Part shown: positions 9,014-18,985 of the stretch, one piece after another | Layout of the letters: every line of letters begins with the position of its first letter | How positions within the stretch are numbered: the stretch's first letter is position 1 | Source of the DNA: Bacteroidota bacterium | GTDB taxonomy: Bacteria; Bacteroidota; Bacteroidia; UKL13-3 | Reading direction: 5' to 3' | Assembly: GCA_027487625.1 (NCBI GenBank) | Contig: JAIYDG010000641.1 | Coordinates: forward strand, 1-56,395 | DNA: 56,395 nt | Program-made: the position numbers and the translations under genes | Notes under the pieces: generated by a model | Told to the model about the DNA's origin: nothing | Seen by the model: only the letters and a program-made list of their open reading frames with translations | Database searches by the model: none

Positions 9014-10126
9014 CTATTTTCCAGCAATATTCAAACGAATACCAACTGTATGCATACCATTAAAAATTCTGGTAGGAGCATATGAGTAATCCAATGCAAA
9101 TGCAGTTCCACCTTTAGTTACAGGAACCTGTAAAGTGCAACCTGCCCAAATTCCATAATCAGGGGCATAATTTGTAGGATTGTTCATATCGTTAGTAAAT
9201 GAATTACCATTTTGAACATTGTATGCAGCTCTTAACATGAACATTTCTTTGAAAGAATATTCAGCACCAAAGCCTAAAATATTCGATTGAAATGCATTGT
9301 ATTGGAAATTACCGCTAGCAGTTAATCTATGAAAATAAGTACTTTCATTTTGGTCTAAACGCATATCATATGATAAGCCAATATTAACCAAAGCAGGTAA
9401 GTTAAATTTATCAGCATCAAACAAAGCTCTTCTATCGGCACCAGTAGAAGTATTCATTGCACGGAATGATAAACCAGAACCAGAATAAGATAAATCGGGA
9501 CCGATATTTCTAGCAGAGATACCTAATCTAAAATCTTCTTTTTTAATCTTTTTCTTCTTAGCATTAAAAGAAGTTTGGTATTGTACACCAAAATCAAAAC
9601 CCACTCCAGAAGCTCTAACATCGGCAGTTCCTTCAGAAATAATTCTTAGTAACACACCACCAGTAATACTATTTGAAAATGTTTTTGAGTACGATGCATT
9701 TAAATTTACAACAGATGGTGTAAAAGAAGGTAATGTACCATCAGGATTGTCAAAAGTAGTGATAGGAACATCCCCAAAATTCCAAGAGGTAATGCCTAAA
9801 CCCAAAACACCACCAGCACCTTCTTCACCAAGAGATTGAGCTAATCCAAGATTACTGATATTAACTCCGGCACCAGCCAAGTAAGTCATTCTTGAAAAAG
9901 CAACTTCTGTACCTTTGGTATAAGCAAGACCACCAACGTTTAAGTAAAAAGATTCAACTCCTCTTACATTAGCTGTATTACTATTACCCAATCCGCTTGA
10001 GCGTGCAAATGGATTCACAACCAATTGTGTTGCACCAGCACCTCCGGCCCTATCAGGGTTTCCAGCAAAAGCTGAAATTCCAAATGATAGTAAACCTATT
10101 ATTCCTAAAGTAATTTTCTTATTCAT
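9014..10126 (-). CDS. PorV/PorQ-family outer-membrane beta-barrel protein
   Basis: Signal peptide, then GGAGATQLVVNPFARSSGLGNSNTANVRGVESFYLNVGGLA. Confidence 0.85.
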   Translation of the reverse strand: MNKKITLGIIGLLSFGISAFAGNPDRAGGAGATQLVVNPFARSSGLGNSNTANVRGVESFYLNVGGLAYTKGTEVAFSRMTYLAGAGVNISNLGLAQSLGEEGAGGVLGLGITSWNFGDVPITTFDNPDGTLPSFTPSVVNLNASYSKTFSNSITGGVLLRIISEGTADVRASGVGFDFGVQYQTSFNAKKKKIKKEDFRLGISARNIGPDLSYSGSGLSFRAMNTSTGADRRALFDADKFNLPALVNIGLSYDMRLDQNESTYFHRLTASGNFQYNAFQSNILGFGAEYSFKEMFMLRAAYNVQNGNSFTNDMNNPTNYAPDYGIWAGCTLQVPVTKGGTAFALDYSYAPTRIFNGMHTVGIRLNIAGK

Positions 10127-10193
10127 TTCAATTTCTTTTTAAGGTTAGATAATTCCCGTTTTGTTCTTTTGAACAAAACGGGCTATTATATTT

Positions 10194-13100
10194 TTAGAAG
10201 GTATCGAAATCCACTTTACGCATGATACCAAACCATTTGATTACTCTTTCACCAATTCCATCAGCATAAACATGCATCAAATAAACACCACTTGAAATTG
10301 GAACATTAGCATCATTCTTCAAATCCCAATCAATGTATGTTCTTGAGTCATCATCTTTTCTAATTCTACGAACTAAGAAACCACCTTGAGTATAGATTGA
10401 AACAACACATTTTTTAGGAAGATTAGCCAATCTTACTCTAGTATCTAATTGGTTGTTTGGATCTTCGTAACCTGCATAAGCATAGTATGGATTAGGAGAG
10501 ATTGTTACTAAATCCAAAGCTGTTTTTCCAGCTTCAGCTGTTCCAACTGATGGAGCGATGTTTTCAGTAGAGAATCTGTACAATGGCAATCCATTATTCT
10601 CTAACACACTTGAAGTAGAAGTATAAGTAGCATAAGGACGTTTAACTCTTAATTTAATTGTAGTTGTATTAGGAATTAAACCATCTTTAATACTTAACAA
10701 TTTAGATTGAGGAGTTAAAATTGGAATTGTAACCCACATTGCTTGAGAGAAAATATAACGTTTGTTTAAAGAAGCACCAGTTCCAGCTTCAATTAAATTA
10801 AACAAACTATCATAACTTCTAGCTTCATCATAACGTGGACCACGGTAACGAACCGGAGTACTTGGAGAGGTTCTAAATCCTTTAGTTCCCATGATATATA
10901 TATGGTGTTTTCCACCCATTGTATATTCAAAACCACCTACATCATTTCTAATTAAGTTTCCTGTTGGATTCCAAATCATATCACTACCATTTTCACCAGG
11001 TAATGAAGAATCTTCAGCAAACATGATATTCAATCTTTCACCTGTTTCAACATTTACTGCATAACCAGGGAACCAACCTAAACCTGTTCCTGCAACTGGT
11101 TTGCCATCCTGATCAACCGATGAAGACTTACGACGATTCAATTTAATAGCACCACCAATTGTTGTAGTAGAATTTTCACCAGATTCTAAAACCACACAAC
11201 GAGTCCATTTAGTTTTATCACTGGTTAGTACCAAATCAACACCTTGCAAATCAGCTAACGAATTATCATCAGAAGCACCACCAATACCTAAACCTGTACC
11301 ATCAGAACCTACAGCCCAAGCCGGACCAAAAGAAGAACCTACAGGAGGTGTAGCAGTTGGATTAGCTAATGCTCTTGCAGCTAAAGCATATGGAGCCCAT
11401 GTACCACCAAGTATTTTACCATAAGCTTTTCTTGGATCTAAAGAACGTTTTGGACTTCCAACAGCAAAATCGTGCTCATAAAAATTCTCAAAATTAGGAG
11501 AACCAGCATTTCCAGAACGTATCCAGTTGAATGGAGCAAATGGAGCAACTTCATCAGGTACACCAGTTAACCAAGCATTATTGCTGTTTGCAAACGATAA
11601 AGAAGCTGAGATATAACCATTACTAATATCGGTTTCATCATCAGGATTTCCTGGAGCAACAGCTTGTTCAATTGTAACACTTAGACCCCATTTACTGAAC
11701 ATTTGTTCATTTGGCGAACCAATTGCTCTTTCTGCTAAAATTACTTCACCTGTAGTTAAGTTCTTTAATGTCCAGTATGTAGAGTCTTTGCTTAGAGATA
11801 CAGATTTGTCAGCGGCAAATGATGAATCAGCTAATTTCAATTCAAATTTTGCATTAGGGATATTAAAAGGATTAATAACTTTTACTAAAACAGGACCTAA
11901 AGCTTTTTTGTATTTAGGAACTTCAACATAGTAAGGAGCTACTAAAGCTTTTTGAATTGTTTCTTCTGTTAATTGAATTTCATGTCCAGCATTACCAATA
12001 CCTTCAACTTTTTCAATTTCAGGACCATCTCCATAGAAAGAATTTAGAATAGTACCTTGTCCATGAGGAGCTGCTTTATGAGGAACAGCCATGTATGTAT
12101 TATTACCGGCACCATCATAACGTTTACGTCCAGATAAATATTGAGTTTGTTCACTTGAGCAATTAGTTGCGCTTGAGTAAGCAACTAGGTAATAGTAGTA
12201 GTTCTGGAAATTAGCTAAAGTTTGATCAGAAGCTGTAGAGAATAAATCTTTAGTTACTTCAAAACTATGTTGAACACCTTTATCAGCTCCATTCACCATA
12301 ATCTTTTTAACATTACCTAAATCAGCATCGTTAACAATATTTACAATCAAATTTACTCCATCAACAACATCGCATTGAGCAACTAAACGAGCTTCATCAT
12401 TGTTGTAAATATCTCCTGGAGGTGAACTAGTTTTAGTTTGGAAGATTTGATATCCTTGGAACTTATAGATTGTTTTATTAGCACATAAACCTGAACTTGA
12501 ATCCAAATAAGACTCAGTTTTTTGGTAGTTAGTGATATTGATAATCAACTTACGGTCTAATTCAGTAATTTCTAAAGAAGGAATTGAAGGACCATCAATA
12601 AATTTGAAATTATTTTTATAAAGTACAAATGCTTTATCAGAAGCTTCTTTTAACAAGTTGAATGAACCAGTAGCACCACCAGTAGTAGCACGAGCCCAAA
12701 CTACAGCAATAGTTACTTCATTTTTTGCACCAGGTAACATACTAAATGAACCTGCAGTTTGCATGAAACGTCTGTCACCAGGTTGGTTACCCGCAATTCT
12801 TTCAGTCCATGATTCTCTGTTAGCTGGATCTGAATTACCAGGGAACATGAATGAAGCAGTATCACTACCTCCTCTACCATTTCCACCATAAGTAATATTC
12901 AAACCATCTTTCCAACGACCATTTAAATAGTTCCAATAATGTTCAGGACGAGAAGGATTTCCAGTAACTGAAAAGTCATTGTTATAGTAAACAAATTTTG
13001 TCAAACCAATTTCAGTTCCATCTGGACGTCTTGGACCTTCGAAAAAGTTTACACCCACACTTGGAGGATTTAAACCATATCCTAAGATACCTTCATCATT

Positions 13101-14063
13101 ATCGTCACCATTGTAACAAATACCTAAGTTTCTTTTTACATCACACTCTACATAGTCGTCAGAGTAGTTACCTAAATCGGCATCAACCCACTGACCAAAA
13201 ATACATGAGTCAATAGTTTCAGTTCCTCTGTTGAAAATAGTAGTTCTGTAAAAAGTCATGTTATTCACTTCATCATTAGTTGAATAACCAAAACATTGTG
13301 TATGTAATTCTAAGCCGATAGGTAAACCTTCAGTTTCAGAGTGAATATTACCTTTATCGTTGTAAATCATATACAACATCATATCAGGAATATTGTCTGA
13401 TTTATTAAAATCAAAAGAAGGATAATCACCAGCAACTGGATCATAAATATTATTTCCGTCAACATCGTAGAATGGAGCTAAAGTAGCTGCTTCACCAGTT
13501 TTTCCATTTCCAGGCCAGCCTGAAATAATAGAACTAGGAGTTGACCAGTTTTCAGGATTATTTCTGAACTCATCAATTTCCTGAAGAGTAATTTTCCAAA
13601 TCTCATCATAAGCCTTACAAGTTTCTTTTGTAACAGTTCCTCTTGCAGAACCATCAACCTGTAAAGGACCTGGATAGTAATCGTTACCACTTTGGCGATA
13701 AGTTTGAGCGGCAATTCTCAAGTTTCCTTGAGTAATACCACCAATCCACAATGCACCTGAGAACAATGAGTGTTTTGAAACTTGTCCCGGGTTAACTTTA
13801 GGAACTTCATATCTGGCATTACTTAAGTTCCACCACATATCACCACCATTAAGAATTGTGGTTCTAACATTGTTAACGTCCAGATCTTTTTGCTGAGTGG
13901 CAGCTTCGCAACCACCTGCTTTTTTAAGCAAATTAGCTTTTGAATTCTTTTTGCCTAAACCAATATTTTCCATTGCAAATCCAGAGCTGCTTATGGCTAT
14001 GAAAGCAAGGACACAAACTGATTTTGCGAAAAACTTTGTTGTTAATGTATTCATAATTGTCAT
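10194..14063 (-). CDS. Large exported protein with T9SS-like C-terminal sorting domain
   Basis: Signal peptide; C-term VTISPNPYYAYAGYE...SGVYLMHVYADGIGERVIKWFGIMRK. Confidence 0.82.
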   Translation of the reverse strand: MTIMNTLTTKFFAKSVCVLAFIAISSSGFAMENIGLGKKNSKANLLKKAGGCEAATQQKDLDVNNVRTTILNGGDMWWNLSNARYEVPKVNPGQVSKHSLFSGALWIGGITQGNLRIAAQTYRQSGNDYYPGPLQVDGSARGTVTKETCKAYDEIWKITLQEIDEFRNNPENWSTPSSIISGWPGNGKTGEAATLAPFYDVDGNNIYDPVAGDYPSFDFNKSDNIPDMMLYMIYNDKGNIHSETEGLPIGLELHTQCFGYSTNDEVNNMTFYRTTIFNRGTETIDSCIFGQWVDADLGNYSDDYVECDVKRNLGICYNGDDNDEGILGYGLNPPSVGVNFFEGPRRPDGTEIGLTKFVYYNNDFSVTGNPSRPEHYWNYLNGRWKDGLNITYGGNGRGGSDTASFMFPGNSDPANRESWTERIAGNQPGDRRFMQTAGSFSMLPGAKNEVTIAVVWARATTGGATGSFNLLKEASDKAFVLYKNNFKFIDGPSIPSLEITELDRKLIINITNYQKTESYLDSSSGLCANKTIYKFQGYQIFQTKTSSPPGDIYNNDEARLVAQCDVVDGVNLIVNIVNDADLGNVKKIMVNGADKGVQHSFEVTKDLFSTASDQTLANFQNYYYYLVAYSSATNCSSEQTQYLSGRKRYDGAGNNTYMAVPHKAAPHGQGTILNSFYGDGPEIEKVEGIGNAGHEIQLTEETIQKALVAPYYVEVPKYKKALGPVLVKVINPFNIPNAKFELKLADSSFAADKSVSLSKDSTYWTLKNLTTGEVILAERAIGSPNEQMFSKWGLSVTIEQAVAPGNPDDETDISNGYISASLSFANSNNAWLTGVPDEVAPFAPFNWIRSGNAGSPNFENFYEHDFAVGSPKRSLDPRKAYGKILGGTWAPYALAARALANPTATPPVGSSFGPAWAVGSDGTGLGIGGASDDNSLADLQGVDLVLTSDKTKWTRCVVLESGENSTTTIGGAIKLNRRKSSSVDQDGKPVAGTGLGWFPGYAVNVETGERLNIMFAEDSSLPGENGSDMIWNPTGNLIRNDVGGFEYTMGGKHHIYIMGTKGFRTSPSTPVRYRGPRYDEARSYDSLFNLIEAGTGASLNKRYIFSQAMWVTIPILTPQSKLLSIKDGLIPNTTTIKLRVKRPYATYTSTSSVLENNGLPLYRFSTENIAPSVGTAEAGKTALDLVTISPNPYYAYAGYEDPNNQLDTRVRLANLPKKCVVSIYTQGGFLVRRIRKDDDSRTYIDWDLKNDANVPISSGVYLMHVYADGIGERVIKWFGIMRKVDFDTF

Positions 14064-14075
14064 GATACTTATTAA

Positions 14076-17000
14076 TTAAAAATATAGGGCAAGACCTAAA
14101 CGAGTTAAACGCGGTAATCCAAAACGATCCGGATTTAACATCCTTGCATTATATAAGTCAACATAAGACTGCTGATCGGTTGCAGTTCTAATTTGTTCTT
14201 GAGCTTGAGGTGAAGCCAAAAATCCATCATTGTATGCGCTACCAGTATATCTGAACACTGAAGTTACGTTAGCACTGTTCAATAAATTTTGAATCCAGAT
14301 GAAAGCACGTAAGCGATATACAGTTGTTGAACCATCAACTTTCTTTTGTTTGAATTCGAAGTTTTTATCGATGTTAATATCAATATTATACTGAGCTGGT
14401 AAGTTAGCACCATTGATAGTTCCTTTGATTGGACTTCTTACAACAACACCTGATTGAACTCCATCCGGTGTAGGTAACATATTTTGAGTGTAAGGTCTTC
14501 CTGAGTAAGTTGTGAATACGAAGTTGATACCTGCATTTTCAAGAATCTTTTTACCATTAACTATTGGACCATTGTACTCTTTACCAGTTTTGTAATGGAA
14601 ATCAAAAGTCATTTTTAATGTATGACGTGTATCAAAATCCATTGGGTAAATAGTTCTTAAGGTTGGTAAACCTACTTGAATCAATGCATTACTTGAAGTA
14701 GCATTAGAACCTGTGCCATCTGCAAACTGAATTTGGTAGTTAGCACCTAATGAAATATTTCCTAATTCACGAATATTATACTCTAAACCAATTGATTTAA
14801 CTGTTGAGAAGTCTAAGTTACCAAAAGTTGTATAATCATTTGGCCAAGCTTGAACATAACGGAACAATTGAACCATGTTTCTATATTCACGGTAAGAGGC
14901 GATAATTCCTAAAGCTGCATCCTGACCAATTTGTTGACGGAAACCAATTTCGTAATCGGTAACTTGAGTCATTTTCAAATCAGGATTAGCAATTGCTCCA
15001 CCACTTAAACGATTTTGTAAGTAGTAGTAATCATCAATCTGTCCAACATTTGCCGAAGGTCTTTGAGTTAAGATATCATAAGTACCAAAGAACTGGCTTG
15101 TAGTTGAAATCGGGAATGAGAACCATACACGAGGTAATAATTTTACATCTGGAACATAATCTGTAAAAGATGCTAAAGTTGGTTTATTAGGATTTGATGG
15201 ATCGATTAATAAAGGAGTATTTCTAGCAGTTTTTGCATTTCTTCCAATTTGAGCAGGGTCTGAGATAGGATTTCCATTCTCATCATACCAATTGTTTCCT
15301 TTTCTAAAACCTGCAACTCTTAAATCACCACTTTGACCACCTTCACCAAATTTTTCATTGTTTACATAAATTGCATAATCGTCGCCAATAGTTGTAGGAA
15401 TAGCTGATTTTAAATTCTTAAATCTTGGATCTTCACTACCTTTAACTTCACCTACTGAATAAATTGGAGCCATGCTATATGGATCTTTTAATACAGGTTG
15501 GTTAGCATCAAAACGCTCCATTCTTAATCCAACACGAACAATTAAATCTTTGAATACAAATTTATCTTGAACCCATGCAGCTAAGTATGTTGGTTGATAA
15601 GCTGGTAATAATCTGCTGGTAGGATTGTTTAAGAAATCTTCAATAGATGGTTTCTTTCTAACTATTTTCCCTAAATGATCATAACCTGAATAACTTACGA
15701 TTGAATTACCATTGTTTAATAACTCATCAGCATTAAACATATCTAATGAATAAGTGCCAGGAGTATAAGAATTAACATCTAAGAAACTGTATTGGTTAAT
15801 AGGATTACCATTAGCATCTAATGCTCCTGATGCTATCAATTTGTTTCTTAAGTTTTTATCAAAATTAGTTTGGTCAGCATCAACAATTTTCCTATTGAAC
15901 CAAACTGTATCCTGGAATACACCATTTTGGTCAAACTTCATGGTAGGAATAGTATCTAAGCCTGTAAACTGACGATTTGCATATAAGCGCATCAATGACC
16001 ATAATCCATTTGTACCAAGACCATAAGATCTTCTGAATTGTTGCTCACCAGTGATACCTAATTGAATTTCGTGTTTTGCTTTAGGATTACTTTTTGGAGC
16101 AATTGTGAATTCACTCATGATATATACTGTAATAATTTCAGCTAAACTCTTGCTGTAACCATTACCATTTGTACCAACATTACCCCACATATTAGAATAA
16201 ATTCCGTTAGGATTATCTCCATTAATTAAACCACCAAATTGACGAACAGTTCCTAAGTTATTAATATTACCTGCACCTAAATAATCATATAGTGCTTGAG
16301 TATAATTTCCTCTTACTCTATTTATATCAGCTTGTTCAAAAGTGAATGAAGTATCAGTATTACCAACCTGTCTAACATAGTTGGTTAAATAAATGTATTT
16401 ACCATTATCCATTAAGAAACTATCTGCAGGCTGACCAAAATTCTTAACAACTCTAGAAAAAGTTGGAGCTTGGTAAGTAGTGAATTTTCCTAAGTAACCA
16501 TAATTAAAATAGTCTTTTTGGAATTCAGGATCCATTGATTCATTTTGAGCTCTCTCATAAGAAAGACGAACTGAATAAAATGCATTACTAATTCCACCAA
16601 CTTTTGCAGGGTCCTGTTTATCTTTTGATTTATCATCATTATCACTAGAAAAGCTTTGGGTGAACTGAAGATAAGTTCTGAATATATTAGACCTAGACAT
16701 TGAGTTATTCGCATTGTTCATTAAGGAATTAAAATGATTCCAGTTATTACCCTGTGCAAAATTTCCAAAATAACCCAAACGAAGATTGATGTTTTTAGTA
16801 GGCTGAAAATTGAAGTTACCATTGATATCAACTCTATAACTAGCAGCATTTTGTTTGAAACCAACTTTTTCTAAATCATTTGCTCTTAAGTATTCAGCAG
16901 CATTAAATAAAGTACCTGAAGCACTAGGAACTAATGGCGTTTTTTCCAACTGAGCCAATTTATCAGCTTTAACTTGGTATAAATCAACTGCTGGTAAAGA

Positions 17001-17873
17001 ACCATCTCTTGCATAGGTAAAAGCACCTGAAAGTAAGAATCCAACTAATACTCTTTCCTCATTACCTCTACCTTTATTAATAGTTTTAATCGGACCCGAA
17101 ATTAAAGCCTGAGTTTGATTAAAATGAGAGTTGTCTAAATAACCCGCGAAAGGTGAAGCTGTAATTACTTCTATACCTCTATTAAAGTATTTAGTAGGGG
17201 CTTTTGTTGTGATACTAATAGCACCACCCACAAAGTCACCATATTGAGCAGGAGTACCACCGGTAATTACTTGAATTTGGTCGATTGCATTTTGAGGAAT
17301 ATTTCCGGCACCCGCATTTACACGAACACCATCAATATAATAAGCAGTACCTTCAGCACGTGCACCACGAATATTCGGAGTACCACCACCTCTTGATTCA
17401 ACACCCATAACGGTATTGGCAATACTATTCACGTTTCTCACAGGTGAGGCCATGATTTCTTTGGCAGTTAATTTACCACCTTTAACACCACCACGGTCAA
17501 CAAGATCTTTCTTTTGCTTAATTACAACTTCGATCAGTTCATTACCACCGCCACTCATTGAAAAATCTACGAATTTATCTTCCTCAGCAGCAATATAAAT
17601 ACCTTCGATTTTGGTATTGGGATAACCAATAAAAGTTGCAAATAAATCGTACTCTCCTGGTTGTAGAGCCTTAATAATAAAAGCGCCATCATCATCAGAG
17701 AGTGCAGTAGCCTTTGCTACACCATTGAGCTTCAACGTAATACTTACGTAATCAAGTGGTTTTTTGGTCTTGCCATCGATAACTTTTCCCCTTAAGGTTC
17801 CCAGTCCAGATTGGGCAAAAACACCCAAATGGAGGAAGAAGGCAAAAATAAGAAGTGAGTATATTTTCTTCAT
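14076..17873 (-). CDS. TonB-dependent receptor with N-terminal carboxypeptidase-regulatory-like domain
   Basis: LRGKVIDGKTKKPLDYVSITLKLNG..., plug domain NIRGARAEGTAYYIDGVRV...GGTPAQYGDFVGGAISITTK. Confidence 0.93.
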   Translation of the reverse strand: MKKIYSLLIFAFFLHLGVFAQSGLGTLRGKVIDGKTKKPLDYVSITLKLNGVAKATALSDDDGAFIIKALQPGEYDLFATFIGYPNTKIEGIYIAAEEDKFVDFSMSGGGNELIEVVIKQKKDLVDRGGVKGGKLTAKEIMASPVRNVNSIANTVMGVESRGGGTPNIRGARAEGTAYYIDGVRVNAGAGNIPQNAIDQIQVITGGTPAQYGDFVGGAISITTKAPTKYFNRGIEVITASPFAGYLDNSHFNQTQALISGPIKTINKGRGNEERVLVGFLLSGAFTYARDGSLPAVDLYQVKADKLAQLEKTPLVPSASGTLFNAAEYLRANDLEKVGFKQNAASYRVDINGNFNFQPTKNINLRLGYFGNFAQGNNWNHFNSLMNNANNSMSRSNIFRTYLQFTQSFSSDNDDKSKDKQDPAKVGGISNAFYSVRLSYERAQNESMDPEFQKDYFNYGYLGKFTTYQAPTFSRVVKNFGQPADSFLMDNGKYIYLTNYVRQVGNTDTSFTFEQADINRVRGNYTQALYDYLGAGNINNLGTVRQFGGLINGDNPNGIYSNMWGNVGTNGNGYSKSLAEIITVYIMSEFTIAPKSNPKAKHEIQLGITGEQQFRRSYGLGTNGLWSLMRLYANRQFTGLDTIPTMKFDQNGVFQDTVWFNRKIVDADQTNFDKNLRNKLIASGALDANGNPINQYSFLDVNSYTPGTYSLDMFNADELLNNGNSIVSYSGYDHLGKIVRKKPSIEDFLNNPTSRLLPAYQPTYLAAWVQDKFVFKDLIVRVGLRMERFDANQPVLKDPYSMAPIYSVGEVKGSEDPRFKNLKSAIPTTIGDDYAIYVNNEKFGEGGQSGDLRVAGFRKGNNWYDENGNPISDPAQIGRNAKTARNTPLLIDPSNPNKPTLASFTDYVPDVKLLPRVWFSFPISTTSQFFGTYDILTQRPSANVGQIDDYYYLQNRLSGGAIANPDLKMTQVTDYEIGFRQQIGQDAALGIIASYREYRNMVQLFRYVQAWPNDYTTFGNLDFSTVKSIGLEYNIRELGNISLGANYQIQFADGTGSNATSSNALIQVGLPTLRTIYPMDFDTRHTLKMTFDFHYKTGKEYNGPIVNGKKILENAGINFVFTTYSGRPYTQNMLPTPDGVQSGVVVRSPIKGTINGANLPAQYNIDINIDKNFEFKQKKVDGSTTVYRLRAFIWIQNLLNSANVTSVFRYTGSAYNDGFLASPQAQEQIRTATDQQSYVDLYNARMLNPDRFGLPRLTRLGLALYF

Positions 17874-17978
17874 TTACTTAGGATTTACAATTTCAAAACA
17901 AATTTTAAGAGCGGTAAAATAAATCAGTTAAAAGCAATTTAACAACTTTAAGGTAACAGTAATCAACAAACCTAAAAA

Positions 17979-18962
17979 TTATTGTCCATGAATATCAAGT
18001 AGTTTCAATAATAAAACTGTTGAAATTTTCTTGTAACTCTCTACTGTCCAGCCCCCAATATGCGGAGACAAGGAAACTTTTGAAGAATTAGAAAGAAATT
18101 CAAAATCTTTTTCCTGAGCTGCATTAAATGTGTCAAATTTTTCATTTTCGAGCACATCCAAAGCACATTTCCAAACAATCCCGGTTTTTATTGCTTGAAT
18201 AAGTTCAGTTGTATTGACAATTTTTCCTCGACTAAGGTTCAAGAAAAAGATTGGTTTTTTTTTTTTTTTTTTAAATTGCAAATTTACCATTCCTTTAGTT
18301 TCTGATGTTAAAGGAATATGCAAACTTAAAATATCTGCATTTTCGAAAATCTCATTCATTGAAGCTTCAAAAATTTGCTCATTAGAAAAACCATTCAGGT
18401 ATTTATCATAAGCTAAAACTTTCACCCCAAATGCTACCAATCTTTTTGCTACGGCTTTACCGGTATTTCCGTAACCTATAATTGCAGCAGTTTTACCAGC
18501 AAGTTCAACTCCCCTATTTTCTTCTCTTAACCAAATTTTATTTCTAACTTCAGTTTGAGCTTGGTATAAGTTGTTTAATCCTCCTAGTAACATTGCCAAA
18601 GTGTGGTCGCCAACAGCATCAGAATTTGCTTCACCTGCATTGATACAAAGAATACCCAATTTTTGAGCTTCTTCTTCATCAATATTATCTAAACCTGCAC
18701 CCGCTCTTGCAATTATTTGCAGGTTTTGAGCCGACTGAAGCATTTCCTTATCTACCATTGTTTTGGTTCTGATAACCAAAATTTCAAAACCTTCTTTTAG
18801 CTTTTCAATGATTTGATTTCTACTTGATTCAGGAATATAAAGAACACTAAAACCTTTCTCGGTCAGACCATCGATTAATACCGGATGTACATCATCAACA
18901 ATTAAAACTTTCGGCAATTTGATTGTCTTATTAAAGTCAGATTTCAGTTCATTAGTAACCAT
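17979..18962 (-). CDS. D-isomer 2-hydroxyacid dehydrogenase (phosphoglycerate dehydrogenase-like)
   Basis: VARAGAGLDNID, AAIIGYGNTGKAVAKRL, NLSRGKIVNTTEL, SPHIGGWTVES. Confidence 0.92.
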   Translation of the reverse strand: MVTNELKSDFNKTIKLPKVLIVDDVHPVLIDGLTEKGFSVLYIPESSRNQIIEKLKEGFEILVIRTKTMVDKEMLQSAQNLQIIARAGAGLDNIDEEEAQKLGILCINAGEANSDAVGDHTLAMLLGGLNNLYQAQTEVRNKIWLREENRGVELAGKTAAIIGYGNTGKAVAKRLVAFGVKVLAYDKYLNGFSNEQIFEASMNEIFENADILSLHIPLTSETKGMVNLQFKKKKKKPIFFLNLSRGKIVNTTELIQAIKTGIVWKCALDVLENEKFDTFNAAQEKDFEFLSNSSKVSLSPHIGGWTVESYKKISTVLLLKLLDIHGQ

Positions 18963-18985
18963 TAATCAAAAAAGGGTTGCATGCA

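Noticed and set aside
12658-13216. Antisense ORFs within the T9SS cargo gene (77 and 72 aa) and similar short opposite-strand ORFs throughout the track
   Set aside because: Fully embedded in well-supported CDSs, no recognisable domains or start signals; shadow ORFs.
17874-17978. Riboswitch or regulatory leader upstream of the TonB receptor
   Set aside because: Short AT-rich leader without recognisable conserved aptamer motifs.
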